A program made the position numbers and the translations under genes. The notes under the pieces are model-generated. The model was not told the DNA's origin, made no database searches, and worked only from the letters and a program-made list of their open reading frames with translations. From contig CAMLNT010000003.1 of NCBI GenBank assembly GCA_946481425.1, positions 1 to 33,179 of the forward strand: a stretch of DNA of 33,179 nt. Reading direction: 5' to 3'. Positions 8,158 to 16,884 of this stretch are shown here, piece by piece. The stretch's first letter is position 1; each line of letters opens with the position of its first letter. The stretch comes from an uncultured Brevundimonas sp. (lineage in GTDB: Bacteria > Pseudomonadota > Alphaproteobacteria > Caulobacterales > Caulobacteraceae).

Positions 8158-8868
8158 TCAATCCGGCTTGCGAAACAGGTAGATCACGAAGCCCAAGGTG
8201 TTCAGATTTTCGGGCGCGTACATGGCCGCAATGGACCGGGCGCGCATCTCGATCGCCGGCCGGGCCGGGTCCAGAGGATGCTCGTCCGCCCATGCGCGCA
8301 CCGCCGACGTCAACGAGGTGACATAGGCCGCCCAGTCGATCTCGTCGCTGGTGCGCGCCTCGACCACGGTCAGACCCGCGTCGGCCGCACGCGCCCGCCA
8401 GCCGGCGTCCGTGTCATAATCCAGGCCGGGCTTCGAGGGGGGTGAACCCTGCTGCGCGCGCCAGACGATATCGCCCCAAAGCAGCCATCCGCCCGGCGCG
8501 GTCCACGAGGCGAGAGCCCGGAAATCTGTGAGGGCTGTGGTCCCGACTGCGGACACCAAATGAAACGGACCCTCGTCCGCAGCCACAGCCTGGGCCTCGC
8601 CATGGACGACCCGAACCCGGTCCGCCAGCCCGGCTGCCTGGACCTTGCGGGCGGCGAGCGCCGCCATGTCCGCTCCGCGGTCCACGGCCAGCACCTGAAG
8701 GCCCCTGGCGGCGAGCAGCATGGCCAAGGCCGCATTGCCGCAGCCCAGTTCGGCGGCCCGGTCGCCGGGCTTCAGGTCCGTCTGGGCGAGCAGCGCGGCG
8801 ATGGACGCCTCGGAAACGGGATTAGCCAGCCCGATGCGTTCGTAGGCGACGATGTTCAGCGAGGTCAT
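8158..8868 (-). CDS. Class I SAM-dependent methyltransferase
   Basis: A 236-residue cytoplasmic protein with a Rossmann-type methyltransferase fold. Motif I is AELGCGNAALAML (about residues 38-50), followed by the acidic end of beta 2 in VLAVDRGADM, an acidic VVHGEAQAVAADEGPF segment (motif II region) and a post-motif SWTAPGGWLLWGD corresponding to motif III. There is no membrane segment. The target (small molecule, protein or RNA) cannot be inferred; small-molecule-type enzymes share this layout. It lies 4 nt downstream of the gene at 8873-9385 and probably shares its transcript. The downstream fliQ gene has its own candidate promoter in the 70-nt gap. Confidence 0.85.
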   Translation of the reverse strand: MTSLNIVAYERIGLANPVSEASIAALLAQTDLKPGDRAAELGCGNAALAMLLAARGLQVLAVDRGADMAALAARKVQAAGLADRVRVVHGEAQAVAADEGPFHLVSAVGTTALTDFRALASWTAPGGWLLWGDIVWRAQQGSPPSKPGLDYDTDAGWRARAADAGLTVVEARTSDEIDWAAYVTSLTSAVRAWADEHPLDPARPAIEMRARSIAAMYAPENLNTLGFVIYLFRKPD

Positions 8869-8872
8869 GCGC

Positions 8873-9385
8873 CTACAGCCTGGAGAAGGCGACGCCCCTC
8901 CAGCCCCAGCCGGCCGCCAGCACGGCGTCGCGAACCGGGCCCTTAAACTCCTGGGTGTTGAAGCGATATTCGTAGACCTCGCCGAACGACAGGTCTTCGC
9001 GGAAGGCGTAGGTCCGCTCGAAACTCACCTCGACCTTCTGGCCGCGGAACGCTTCGGCCGTGGCCGTCAGACGCGGCACGCCCGCGGTCCAGGACACTGT
9101 CCAGTCCTTGTCGACCGAGCGGACTTCGCCCTTGGCCTGGTCGAACTTCATCAGGACCTGGTGCACCTTCTCAAGACCCGCCTTGGCGAAGAACTCGTAC
9201 CAACGGGCGTCCGCGACGCGCCATTCGGCGACCAGATCGACGCCTTCGGCCGCGCCATCCCGCACCTGCCACGGCGCCGTGTCGCGATTCAGGCCCAGCA
9301 GCCTTTCCCGGAGCTCCGCGCTCGACACCCGCGCGACACCCTTCGGCGGCGCCTTCGTCCCGGAAATAAAATCGAACAGACCCAT
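8873..9385 (-). CDS. Conserved hypothetical protein, 170 aa
   Basis: A soluble protein of a type I know from many bacteria but cannot assign a function. The conserved-looking core is VAEWRVADARWYEFFAKAGLEKVHQVLMKFD followed by a beta-rich half (VRSVDKDWTVSW, KVEVSFERTYAFRE, VYEYRFNTQEFKGPVRDAVLAAGWGWRG). No signal peptide, membrane helix or catalytic motif is visible. It begins MGLFDFISG. It is divergent from def across 108 nt, and is followed after 4 nt by the methyltransferase, so the two are probably cotranscribed. Confidence 0.8.
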   Translation of the reverse strand: MGLFDFISGTKAPPKGVARVSSAELRERLLGLNRDTAPWQVRDGAAEGVDLVAEWRVADARWYEFFAKAGLEKVHQVLMKFDQAKGEVRSVDKDWTVSWTAGVPRLTATAEAFRGQKVEVSFERTYAFREDLSFGEVYEYRFNTQEFKGPVRDAVLAAGWGWRGVAFSRL

Positions 9386-9458
9386 GACCCACGCCCCGCC
9401 AAGCCGCGATAGTGCGCATCATCGAGGTTCGGGGGCAATGCGGGAACGTCCGTTCGCC

Positions 9459-9487
9459 TTGACCCTGCCACAGGCCGAGCCTACCTG
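9459..9487 (+). promoter_or_regulatory. Candidate promoter for a leaderless def mRNA
   Basis: TTGACC (9459-9464), a 17-base spacer, then TACCTG (9482-9487) in front of def. A transcript starting the usual 6-7 bases after the -10 element would begin at or beside the A of the def ATG at 9494, and no Shine-Dalgarno sequence is present upstream. Leaderless mRNAs are common in Caulobacter. The -10 element is a poor match, so this is tentative. Confidence 0.35.
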
Positions 9488-9493
9488 ACGCGC

Positions 9494-10024
9494 ATGGCCA
9501 TTCGCCGCATCCTGACCTGTGACACGCCCGCCGATACGGCGGTGCTCAAACGCATCTCCACGCCCGTCGAGGCCGTGGACGACAAGCTGCGCGCCCTGAT
9601 GAGCGACATGCTCGAGACCATGTATGACGCGCCCGGCATCGGCCTGGCTGCGGTGCAGATCGGCGAGCCGGTCCGCGTCATCGTCATGGACCTGGCCCGT
9701 GAGGGCGAGGAACCCCAGCCGCGCTACTTCGTGAACCCCGAGATCACCTGGCGCTCCGAAGAGGTCGGCGTCTATGAGGAAGGCTGCCTGTCGGTGCCGG
9801 AATATTTCGACGAAGTCGAACGGCCGGTCCGCGTGAAGCTCAAATATCTCGATTTCAACGGCAACCCCGTTGAGGAGGAGGCAGACGGGCTGTTCGCTAC
9901 CTGCATCCAGCACGAGATGGATCACCTGGAGGGCGTCCTGTTCATAGATCATCTATCGCGCCTTCGTCGCGACCGGGCCGTGACCAAGGTCAAGAAGGTC
10001 ATGCGCTCGAAGGCAGCCGCCTGA
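9494..10024 (+). CDS. def: Peptide deformylase
   Basis: A 176-residue metalloenzyme that removes the formyl group from the initiating methionine of new proteins. All three signature motifs are intact: motif 1 G48-IGLAAVQ55-IG, motif 2 E96-GCLSVP with metal ligand C98, and motif 3 Q139-HEMDH with ligands H140 and H144 and catalytic E141. Length is normal for type 1 deformylases. The stop codon overlaps the ATG of the next gene (TGATG). It shares an operon-like run with fmt, whose product adds the formyl group, a conserved pairing in bacteria. A candidate promoter lies directly upstream and suggests a leaderless transcript. Confidence 0.97.
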   Translation: MAIRRILTCDTPADTAVLKRISTPVEAVDDKLRALMSDMLETMYDAPGIGLAAVQIGEPVRVIVMDLAREGEEPQPRYFVNPEITWRSEEVGVYEEGCLSVPEYFDEVERPVRVKLKYLDFNGNPVEEEADGLFATCIQHEMDHLEGVLFIDHLSRLRRDRAVTKVKKVMRSKAAA

Positions 10025-10233
10025 TGCGCCGCGCCCGGCTCCCTGTCCGTCGCCGTCGTCCGCTGACGGGGGCCGAGAAGGCCGGCGCCGTCGGCGTCGG
10101 CGCCATCCTGGTCTTCGCCCTGGTCGGCGTGGCCGCCGGTATGCTGATCGATCGCCTGCTGGATTTCGACGACACGCTCGACGCCGGCGGCGAATGGGAC
10201 GAGGGCGGCGGCGTCTCCACGCGCTGGTATTGA
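10024..10233 (+). CDS. Small single-span membrane protein between def and fmt, 69 aa
   Basis: Not a family I recognise. It has a strongly basic N-terminus ([13 protein letters not shown]), one hydrophobic helix (about residues 24-47, AGAVGVGAILVFALVGVAAGM), then an acidic tail (DRLLDFDDTLDAGGEWDEGG). By the positive-inside rule the N-terminus would be cytoplasmic and the acidic tail periplasmic. The ATG overlaps the def stop as TGATG, so translation should be coupled to def, and fmt follows after 26 nt. Codon use is like the neighbours, which supports a real gene. Confidence 0.65.
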   Translation: MRRARLPVRRRRPLTGAEKAGAVGVGAILVFALVGVAAGMLIDRLLDFDDTLDAGGEWDEGGGVSTRWY

Positions 10234-10259
10234 TCCCCGCGCTTCGCTAGAGGCCGCCC

Positions 10260-11171
10260 ATGCGCCTCGCCTTCATGGGTACTCCCGATTTCGCCGTGCC
10301 GTCGCTGGCCGAGCTCGTCTCGGCCGGCCACGAGATCGTGGCCGTCTATTCACAGCCGCCCAAACCACGCGGGCGGGGGATGGAGCTGAAGCCCTCACCG
10401 GTCCACGCCTTCGCCGAAGGCCTGGGCCTTGAGGTCCGCACGCCGACGTCCATGAAGGCGCCGGAAGAGATCGAGGCCTTCCGTGCGCTCGATCTCGATG
10501 CGGCAGTGGTCGTGGCCTATGGCCAGATCCTGCTGGCCGAGGTCTTGGAGGCGCCCCGGCACGGCTGCTTCAATGTCCACGCCAGCCTCCTGCCCCGCTG
10601 GCGCGGCGCCGCCCCGATCCAGCGCGCCATCATGGCCGGCGACCGGGTCACAGGCGTACAGGTCATGCGCATGTCGGTCGGGCTGGACGAAGGCCCCGTC
10701 CTGCTGGGCGAGGAAACCCCGATCACGGCCGAGGACACTGCCGCCACCCTGTCGGAGCGGCTGTCGCGCATGGGCGCAGGCCTGCTGCCTCGTGCGCTGG
10801 GCGCCATCGAGCGCGGCAATGCGGTCGAAACCGAACAGTCCGGCGAGCCGACCTACGCCCGCAAGATCACGTCAGTCGAGGCGCGGATCGACTGGACCCG
10901 GCCGGCTGCCGAGATCGACCGGCAGGTCCGTGGGCTGTCGCCCTTCCCTGGCGCCTGGTTCGAGATCGAGGGGGTCCGGGTCAAGGCGTTGATGTCACGC
11001 CTGTCGTCCGGATCGGGTTCGCCAGGCGAGGCCCTGGACGACAGCCTCAAGATTGCTTGCGGCGAGGGCGCCGTTCGCCTTGTCACCGTGCAGCGCGAGG
11101 GCAAGGGCCGTCAGTCCAACGACGAGTTCGTGCGGGGCTTTCCCGTCGCCGCTGGAACGGTCGTCGGCTAA
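10260..11171 (+). CDS. fmt: Methionyl-tRNA formyltransferase
   Basis: A 303-residue cytoplasmic enzyme that transfers a formyl group from 10-formyl-tetrahydrofolate to Met-tRNAfMet. The N-terminal formyltransferase domain (about 1-190) has the nucleotide-like loop [11 protein letters not shown], the folate-binding [18 protein letters not shown] segment and the catalytic residues N105, H107 and D143, aligned to N108, H110 and D146 of the E. coli enzyme. The C-terminal OB-like tRNA-binding domain starts at about 205 ([26 protein letters not shown]). The motif after D143 reads DEGPVL instead of the commoner DAGPVL. The stop overlaps the truA start (TAATG). Confidence 0.97.
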   Translation: MRLAFMGTPDFAVPSLAELVSAGHEIVAVYSQPPKPRGRGMELKPSPVHAFAEGLGLEVRTPTSMKAPEEIEAFRALDLDAAVVVAYGQILLAEVLEAPRHGCFNVHASLLPRWRGAAPIQRAIMAGDRVTGVQVMRMSVGLDEGPVLLGEETPITAEDTAATLSERLSRMGAGLLPRALGAIERGNAVETEQSGEPTYARKITSVEARIDWTRPAAEIDRQVRGLSPFPGAWFEIEGVRVKALMSRLSSGSGSPGEALDDSLKIACGEGAVRLVTVQREGKGRQSNDEFVRGFPVAAGTVVG

Positions 11172-11935
11172 TGCCGCGCTATCGCCTGACCCTCGAATAT
11201 GACGGCTCGCGCTACCATGGCTATCAGGCGCAGGCCGGGCTGCCGTCCGTGCAGGAAGCGGTCGAGACCGCCATCCACGCCTTCTCCGGCGAGCGGATCC
11301 GGCTACAGGCCGCGGGCCGGACGGACACCGGAGTCCATGCGACAGGTCAGGTCGTGCACGCAGATCTGGAAAAGGCCTGGCCGGTCCGCACGGTGATGAA
11401 TGCGCTGAACGCGCACCTGATCGACGAAGCCGTCTCGGTGCTGGACGCCGAGATCGCGACCGGCGACTGGCATGCGCGCTTCTCGGCAACCGAGCGGCGC
11501 TACCTCTACCGCATCCTCAACCGCCCGGCGCCGCCGGCGATCGATCGCGGCCTGGTCTGGCACGTCAAGAAGCCGCTCGACGCCGAGGCGATGCACGCGG
11601 CGGCCCAGGTCCTGGTCGGTCATCACGACTTCACCACCTTTCGCGACCTGGCCTGCCAGGCGAAGTCACCAGTCAAGACGCTGGACGAGGCGACCGTCCG
11701 CCGGGTCGGCGAGGAGGTCCATCTGACCTTCCGCTCGCGGTCTTTCCTGCACCGTCAGGTGCGCTCCATGACCGGCACATTGGCCGAGGTCGGAGCGGGC
11801 CGCTGGACGAAGGCGGATGTGCAGGCCGCGCTCGACGCGCGTGACCGCAAGGCCTGCGGGCCTGTCGCGCCCGCCCATGGCCTGTATCTGACCGGCGTCT
11901 CCTATGACGCCTCAGAACGCGAGGCGCAGACCTAG
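11171..11935 (+). CDS. truA: tRNA pseudouridine(38-40) synthase TruA
   Basis: A 254-residue enzyme that isomerises uridine to pseudouridine at positions 38-40 of the anticodon arm. The catalytic aspartate is D52 in [15 protein letters not shown], the family signature. Other conserved segments are [17 protein letters not shown] at the start, [12 protein letters not shown] and the C-terminal [18 protein letters not shown]. The start at 11171 overlaps the fmt stop; the frame is open upstream into fmt but that part is unrelated. Its last 24 bases overlap the 3' end of the convergent TonB receptor gene, so both genes end in shared DNA. Confidence 0.97.
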   Translation: MPRYRLTLEYDGSRYHGYQAQAGLPSVQEAVETAIHAFSGERIRLQAAGRTDTGVHATGQVVHADLEKAWPVRTVMNALNAHLIDEAVSVLDAEIATGDWHARFSATERRYLYRILNRPAPPAIDRGLVWHVKKPLDAEAMHAAAQVLVGHHDFTTFRDLACQAKSPVKTLDEATVRRVGEEVHLTFRSRSFLHRQVRSMTGTLAEVGAGRWTKADVQAALDARDRKACGPVAPAHGLYLTGVSYDASEREAQT

Positions 11936-13933
11936 CCTCACGGTGCGCGGCGAGCCGTAGCCGCTTACGCCGTCGGCGGTCTCGGACACCTCGACCTCCG
12001 CGTCCAGGACGTTGTCGGCCGCCGCCCACAGCACGACCCGATCGTTCGCCGCCCATTCGCCTCGGAGGTCGAGCACCCCGCCGGCTTCCAGCACGCGACG
12101 GTTCAGGTCGTCGTCGAACCGCCGGCCCTCCCACCGCAGCCGTGCCGCCAACCGCAAACGGTCGGTGGCGGCCCAGTCCAGCTCCGCGACGGCGCTCCAC
12201 GGCGCCGCCTGCGCGGGCCTCAGACCGGTCAGCTGCGGGACCCGGTCGCCGCCATCCATCTCGGCGTCCGTCACCGAGGCGGCGAGAGTGACCGCGACCG
12301 GACCGAAACGACGGTTTGCCTCGGCCTCCAGCCCCACGGCCTCGATAGCCCCTGCATTCATGCGCTGGCGCAGGACACCGCCGGCCGGCACGAAGCCGGC
12401 GCGCGGAAAGGTCCCCGGCCCCTCACCGATTGTTACATTGACGACCGCGTCATCGACCTGATTCCAGAAGGCGGTAACGCCCCAGGTCCAGAACCCAGCT
12501 TCGCCCGCCAGCCCGGCTTCCACGCCCGTCAGCCGTTCGGGCTCGAGAGTCGCGTTGGCCTCGGTCAGATCATTGCCAACCCGAAACGGTCGGTGCAGCT
12601 CGTTCAGCGTCGGCGGTCGAAAGCCGGCATAGGCGGCCACACGGACGGCCAGGCCTTCGCCCAGCCCGCGTCGGAGGCCCAGACGTCCGGTGAACACCTC
12701 GCCGGACCGGTCTGGCGCCCTCTCATCCAGGGTCGGGAGCGCCGTTGCCAGATCGGTCTCACGCCGCCGCCCGTCTCGGCTTTCCCAGCGGTCGAGGCGC
12801 AGGCCGCCGGCGACCAGCCACGGGCCGCTCGTCCAGCTGGCTTCCCCATAAGCGCCGGCGACGGTCTGTTCCCCGCCCGCGATCCTCGAGCGGGTGAAGG
12901 CCCCGGCCATGTAGCGGAACCGCTCTCGCGTCTCGCCCTCGAAGCTGCGCCAGTCCAGGCCCAGCTCCCATTGCAGCCGGCCGCCCCGAAGGCCGATCGT
13001 CCGTCTGAGAGCCGCATTGATCCCGTGGCCGACGGCGGGGGTCTCATCCTGGCTGCTGGCCGGTGTGGTCGTGGCCCGGCCGGGTGCGACCGCGACCGAG
13101 GTGTTGAACAGATCACTCTCGCGCCGCCAGGCCTGAAGGCGCCATCCGAAAACGTCACCCTCAGGGCTCTGGACCGCTGTCAGCGAGACGACGGATCCGG
13201 AGGCCGCAGATTCCGCGCCATCAAGGCCGGAGCCACGGTCCTCGCGCCACGCCCCGCCTCTCAGGCTGACCATCCCTCGCGCGCCGAATCGAAAGTCAGC
13301 CCGCACGGAGCCGCTGCGCGCGTCGAGCGCCAGCGGACGGTCCGCGGCCCCGGCCGCAGAACCCCGGACCGGCACGTATCCATCGGACCGGTCGTGGAGA
13401 CCCGAGGCGCTGAGGAAGAGGGGTCCGAAATCGTGTCCGATCCAGACCGCCGCGCGCGCGCCGCCATCCTGACCAGCCGAAAGATCAAGCACGCCCTCGC
13501 GATCGCGTTCGCGAAGGGCGATGACGCCGGTCAGGGCGCCCGCGCCCCAAGGCCCGGCGCCCGCGCCACGCACCACGTCCAGGCTGTCCACGGCCTCGGG
13601 CGGCGTCTGGCTCCAGATCACCCAGCCGCCGAAGGGATCGTTTAGTGGGACGCCGTCGAGCGTCACCAGGGCTCGTCCCGCGCCGGAAGGCGCGATGGCC
13701 CGTAGCGAGACGCCCTGGGTCGTGGGATTGGCGCCGAGCGATCCGGTGCGGCGGAACAGGCCGACGGACGGAACCGACGCCAGCACCTCGTCGATTCGTG
13801 CGGGGCGGGTGACAGCCCCGGGATCAAGCTGGATGACGGCAAAGGCCGCCTCGCCCGCGGCCATCGGCAGGCGTGCCCCCGTGACCACGATCTCCTCAAG
13901 CTGGACCGGCTCAGGCGGTGGCGGCTGAATCAT
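11912..13933 (-). CDS. TonB-dependent outer-membrane receptor lacking a signal peptide
   Basis: A 673-residue receptor with a plug domain (about 20-140) holding the TonB-box-like [32 protein letters not shown] and [16 protein letters not shown], then a long barrel ending in RLGLRLAF with the aromatic C-terminal residue expected of outer-membrane proteins. It resembles BtuB-like receptors, but the ligand is unknown. The protein starts [17 protein letters not shown], which is what a mature N-terminus would look like: no hydrophobic export signal precedes it, a TAG lies in frame four codons upstream, and the other frames of the 34-nt gap to gntR encode none. It may be a 5'-truncated gene, or be inactive. 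The rest is uninterrupted. Confidence 0.85.
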   Translation of the reverse strand: MIQPPPPEPVQLEEIVVTGARLPMAAGEAAFAVIQLDPGAVTRPARIDEVLASVPSVGLFRRTGSLGANPTTQGVSLRAIAPSGAGRALVTLDGVPLNDPFGGWVIWSQTPPEAVDSLDVVRGAGAGPWGAGALTGVIALRERDREGVLDLSAGQDGGARAAVWIGHDFGPLFLSASGLHDRSDGYVPVRGSAAGAADRPLALDARSGSVRADFRFGARGMVSLRGGAWREDRGSGLDGAESAASGSVVSLTAVQSPEGDVFGWRLQAWRRESDLFNTSVAVAPGRATTTPASSQDETPAVGHGINAALRRTIGLRGGRLQWELGLDWRSFEGETRERFRYMAGAFTRSRIAGGEQTVAGAYGEASWTSGPWLVAGGLRLDRWESRDGRRRETDLATALPTLDERAPDRSGEVFTGRLGLRRGLGEGLAVRVAAYAGFRPPTLNELHRPFRVGNDLTEANATLEPERLTGVEAGLAGEAGFWTWGVTAFWNQVDDAVVNVTIGEGPGTFPRAGFVPAGGVLRQRMNAGAIEAVGLEAEANRRFGPVAVTLAASVTDAEMDGGDRVPQLTGLRPAQAAPWSAVAELDWAATDRLRLAARLRWEGRRFDDDLNRRVLEAGGVLDLRGEWAANDRVVLWAAADNVLDAEVEVSETADGVSGYGSPRTVRLGLRLAF

Positions 13934-13967
13934 GCCGGCAGCCTACACGAGCCGCCTGCAAAGTTGT

Positions 13968-14708
13968 TCAGCTGGTCGGCAGGCTGGCGCCGACGGCGCG
14001 GTCGAAATGGTCGTCCATCGCCTTGCGGGCGGCTTCCGGATCGCGCTTGCGGATCGTGTCGGCCAGCTCACGATGGCGTTCCAGCATCATGGCGTGGTGG
14101 GCGTCGCCCTGGACCTTGGACCAGGCTACCGGGATCGTGGTCTCAAGCAGGGGCTCGAACGAGGCGATGATCCGCGACATCAGGCCGTTGCGGCTGGCCT
14201 GGGCGATCGCCTTGTGCAGGGCCAGGTCCAGCCTCATCAGCTCCGGAGAGCCCGGCTCGGCGTCCTTCATGGCGGCGGCCAGGGCGGTGATGCGCGCGGC
14301 CTCGTCATCGGAACGGCGCAATGCGGCCAGGCCGATAGTCTCTATTTCCAGGATGCGGCGAGTCTCCCAGACCTCCTGAACCGAGATTTGCTGGGTCCGC
14401 ACGGCATGTTCCAGCGACGAGGCCAGGACCGAGCCGTTCATGGCCGAGACGCGCGGACGGCGGCCGTTGCCGACATCGATGATGTTGAGCGCCGCGAGCG
14501 CCCCGAAGGCCTCGCGCACGACCGGGCGGCTGACGCCCAGAAGCTCGACGAACTTGGTCTCGGACGGCAGCTGATCGCCGACCTTCATCCCCTCGCGGCC
14601 GATGTGATCGGCCACCTGGCGCATCACGTACTGGACGCGGCTTTCCTCGGCGGGGGGCATGGCGGTCATGCGCCTTAGTTCCGACGGTCGAACGAGCGTG
14701 TCCAGCAT
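13968..14708 (-). CDS. GntR-family regulator, FadR (FCD) subfamily
   Basis: A 246-residue repressor-type protein. The winged helix-turn-helix is at about 25-90 (GMKVGDQLPSETKFVELLGVSRPVVREAFGALAAL). The FCD ligand domain covers about 110-240, and its metal-site residues can be placed at D161, H165 (LDLALHKAI), H212 (ERHREL) and H234 (MDDHF). FadR-subfamily proteins bind palindromes with a GT-N3-AC core and are released by organic acids such as lactate, gluconate or hexuronates. Sites of that form lie before araC-gntR and before the second TonB receptor, so this is the probable repressor of the locus. The ATG at 14708 lies 8 nt after the araC stop; a later ATG at 14669, with AAGG just upstream, is an alternative start. 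Confidence 0.9.
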   Translation of the reverse strand: MLDTLVRPSELRRMTAMPPAEESRVQYVMRQVADHIGREGMKVGDQLPSETKFVELLGVSRPVVREAFGALAALNIIDVGNGRRPRVSAMNGSVLASSLEHAVRTQQISVQEVWETRRILEIETIGLAALRRSDDEAARITALAAAMKDAEPGSPELMRLDLALHKAIAQASRNGLMSRIIASFEPLLETTIPVAWSKVQGDAHHAMMLERHRELADTIRKRDPEAARKAMDDHFDRAVGASLPTS

Positions 14709-14716
14709 GGATTTCG

Positions 14717-15538
14717 TCAGGCGGCGGCCAGCACCGGCGTCCAGGCCGCCGAGCGGCGGTAGCTGGTGGGGCAGATGCCGAAGCGCTTCGAGAAGGCGCG
14801 GGCGAAGGAGGCGTTGTTCAGATAGCCCGCCGAATAGCCGATCGTGGAGACCGGGCGGCTCGTGGAGCGCAGGTCGGTCGCCGCCTTCATCAGGCGTTGC
14901 TCGGCCAGGCAGTCGGCGACCGTCTGGCCGAAAACCTCGCGGAAGCCTTGCGTCAGCTTTGCCCGGTTCAGGCCGACGGCGCGGCTGATCAGGTCGAGCG
15001 TCAACTTCTCGTCGAAGCGGGTCGTCAGGATGCGCTTGGCCTCGATCAGCCGCTCCATCTCGGCCTGCGACAGGCGACCGGCGGAAGCATGCGGCACCAG
15101 GGTATCGCCGCCGGCGCGGTCGAAAATGCCGCTGGCGAGCTCCAGGCACTTGGCGTGGCGGTACAGCGACCGGCCCGGGCCGCCGGGCGTCGTATTGACC
15201 GCCGCGCCGATCAGCGGCGCCAGGTCTTCCGGCATGTAGAAGTCGCCCGGGCGGCTGATCATGGCGGCATAGTCGCCCGTAGCCACGAAGGCGATCCCGA
15301 TGGTGGCGCCCTCGCCGGCTTCCGTCGCCAACGGCTCGCGGTCGCCCGCGGGGCGGAGCGCCAGCCGCGCGATCATGCCGGTGCGGCCCTCGGGCGGCCA
15401 GGTCATCACGCACCAGGCGATGGCGGTGTCGGGCCGGCGCGCGGCCTCCAGCCAGTCCAGCCCGCCCTGCGGGCAAAGCCAGACGGTCAGGCCGTCAGCC
15501 AGGGAAAGGACGGTCGTGTCTGGCGCGGCGTCGAACAT
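14717..15538 (-). CDS. AraC-family transcriptional regulator
   Basis: A 273-residue protein. The C-terminal 100 residues form the double helix-turn-helix of AraC proteins: first LTLDLISRAVGLNRAKLTQGF, second VSTIGYSAGYLNNASFARAF followed by SKRFGICPTSYRR. The N-terminal 170 residues are an unassigned ligand or dimerisation domain without a clear cupin motif. The layout is like PchR-type activators of outer-membrane receptor genes, but no ligand can be inferred. The ATG at 15538 is chosen over an upstream in-frame start at 15601, which would overlap the candidate promoter. It is followed after 8 nt by gntR, so an activator-like and a repressor-like gene share one transcript controlled by the two palindromes upstream. 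Confidence 0.88.
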   Translation of the reverse strand: MFDAAPDTTVLSLADGLTVWLCPQGGLDWLEAARRPDTAIAWCVMTWPPEGRTGMIARLALRPAGDREPLATEAGEGATIGIAFVATGDYAAMISRPGDFYMPEDLAPLIGAAVNTTPGGPGRSLYRHAKCLELASGIFDRAGGDTLVPHASAGRLSQAEMERLIEAKRILTTRFDEKLTLDLISRAVGLNRAKLTQGFREVFGQTVADCLAEQRLMKAATDLRSTSRPVSTIGYSAGYLNNASFARAFSKRFGICPTSYRRSAAWTPVLAAA

Positions 15539-15596
15539 CGGCGGTCTCGTTTCCTCAACGGGCAGGCCTGACCGGCTCTCGCGCCCTGAAGACGAG

Positions 15597-15624
15597 ACCA
15601 TAACCTGTATTACAGGTTTTGCAA
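15597..15624 (-). promoter_or_regulatory. Candidate promoter of araC-gntR with operator in the spacer
   Basis: On the minus strand TTGCAA (15624-15619) and TATGGT (15602-15597) are separated by 16 bases, a plausible -35/-10 pair. The spacer is occupied almost exactly by the perfect palindrome at 15602-15618, so a bound protein would block RNA polymerase directly. The araC ATG lies about 60 nt downstream. Confidence 0.5.
15602..15618. promoter_or_regulatory. Operator A, perfect FadR-type palindrome
   Basis: AACCTGTATTACAGGTT has 8-bp arms that are perfect reverse complements around a single T. The core is GT-N3-AC, the form of FadR-subfamily operators. It is the best of three related sites in this locus and the one located between the candidate -35 and -10 elements of araC-gntR. 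Confidence 0.7.
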
Positions 15625-15640
15625 GCCTATCTTATAGGTT
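15624..15640. promoter_or_regulatory. Operator B, related palindrome
   Basis: AGCCTATCTTATAGGTT has the same CCTRT-N3-AYAGG layout as operator A. Its centre is 22 bp from that of A, two helical turns, so two dimers could bind on the same face of the DNA. It overlaps the upstream edge of the candidate -35 element and lies just beyond the lldD stop codon. Confidence 0.62.
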
Positions 15641-15647
15641 CAGAAGA

Positions 15648-16790
15648 TCAGGTCTTGTCGAGGCATGACCGATTGAAATCCCTGGCCTTTGCCACGCCTG
15701 TCAGAGCCATGGCGACCCGCAGCTCGGCGGCCATCAGTTTCAGGACGTGGTCGACACCCACCTCCCCCCGCGCCCCAAGCGCATAGACCCAGGCCCGCCC
15801 CAGCATCACGCCCTGGGCGCCGAGCGAAAGCATCCGCGCCACGTCCAGACCCGACCGCACCCCGCCGTCGGCCAGGACCGTCAGATCGCCGCCGACCGCA
15901 TCCACGATCCTTGGGAGGGCGCGCGCCGAGGACACCACGCCGTCCAGTTGCCGGCCTCCGTGATTAGACACCACGATCCCGTCTGCGCCGACGCGGACGG
16001 CCTCGCGGGCGTCCTCGGGATCCAGCACGCCCTTGATGACGACGGGCCCCTTCCACTCCGCCCGGATGAAATCGAGGTCCGCCCAGGTGACCGTCGCGTC
16101 GAAGTTGGCGCGGGTCCAGCCGAGGAAGTCTTCCATGCCCGAGCCCTTGCCCAGGACGGGCGCGATGTTTCCCAGCCTGTGCGGGCCACCCTTGACGCCG
16201 ACATCCCAGACCCAGGCCGGGCGCGTCGCAAGCTGTCGAAGCCGCCGGACCGACCCCGCCAGGCCCGGCCTCCTGGCCAGGCCCGCCCGCACATCACGGT
16301 AGCGGGCGCCCGGAACGGGAAGATCGACCGTGAAGACCAGTACACGGCTCCCCGCGTCCCAGGCTCGGGCCATCAATTCGCGCATGAAGCCGCGATCGCG
16401 GATCATGTAGAGCTGGAACCACGGCGGCCGGACCGCCTCGCTGACCTCCTCGATCGAACAGACCGACATGGTCGACAGGCACTGGGCCACGCCGTTGGCT
16501 AGGGCCGCTCGCGCCGCCTGGACCTCGCCCCGGCGGGCGTACATGCCGGTCAGGCCGACCGGCGCCAGCACGACGGGCATCTCGAGCCGCTCGCCGAACA
16601 GTTCGGTCGACAGGTCGAGCGTCGAGACGTCCCGCAGGACCCGCTGGCGCAAGGCCAGGGCCCGCAGATCCTCGACGTTTCGCCTGAGCGTCACCTCGTC
16701 GTAGGAGCCGCCGTCGATGTATTCGAACAGGAACTCCGGCAGGCGCCGCCTGGCTGCTTCCCGATAGTCTCCCGCGCTGGCGATCGTCAT
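15648..16790 (-). CDS. lldD: FMN-dependent L-2-hydroxy-acid dehydrogenase, LldD-like
   Basis: A 380-residue flavoprotein that oxidises an L-2-hydroxy acid such as lactate to the 2-keto acid. The family's active-site residues are present: Y24 in [12 protein letters not shown]253 in VIKGVL, and H277 and R280 in [10 protein letters not shown]. The FMN-phosphate segments are LADGGVRSG (about 306-314) and LGRAW (about 330-334). LldD, glycolate oxidase and mandelate dehydrogenase share all these, so the substrate is open; the symbol is by closest family only. The ATG at 16790 has GGAG seven bases upstream. It lies downstream of the second TonB receptor but behind a strong terminator, so it may be expressed by read-through or from a promoter inside the receptor gene. 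Confidence 0.9.
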   Translation of the reverse strand: MTIASAGDYREAARRRLPEFLFEYIDGGSYDEVTLRRNVEDLRALALRQRVLRDVSTLDLSTELFGERLEMPVVLAPVGLTGMYARRGEVQAARAALANGVAQCLSTMSVCSIEEVSEAVRPPWFQLYMIRDRGFMRELMARAWDAGSRVLVFTVDLPVPGARYRDVRAGLARRPGLAGSVRRLRQLATRPAWVWDVGVKGGPHRLGNIAPVLGKGSGMEDFLGWTRANFDATVTWADLDFIRAEWKGPVVIKGVLDPEDAREAVRVGADGIVVSNHGGRQLDGVVSSARALPRIVDAVGGDLTVLADGGVRSGLDVARMLSLGAQGVMLGRAWVYALGARGEVGVDHVLKLMAAELRVAMALTGVAKARDFNRSCLDKT

Positions 16791-16828
16791 GCGCCGACTC
16801 CCTCTGGCTCTGGGACCTTAAAACAAAT

Positions 16829-16856
16829 GAGCCCGCCGGTGTCCGCCGGCGGGCTC
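16829..16856 (-). terminator. Rho-independent terminator after the second TonB receptor
   Basis: A perfect 11-bp stem (GAGCCCGCCGG paired with CCGGCGGGCTC) around a 6-nt loop, followed on the minus strand by the T-rich run ATTTGTTTTAAG (16828-16817). It lies 28 nt after the receptor stop and 38 nt before the lldD ATG. Confidence 0.85.
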
Positions 16857-16884
16857 GAGTTGGCTTCAGGAAGCTTGAGGCGGA

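Noticed and set aside
14709..15476. Long N-terminal extension of the GntR gene through araC
   Set aside because: The extension is araC read in another frame; GntR homology starts only after 14708.
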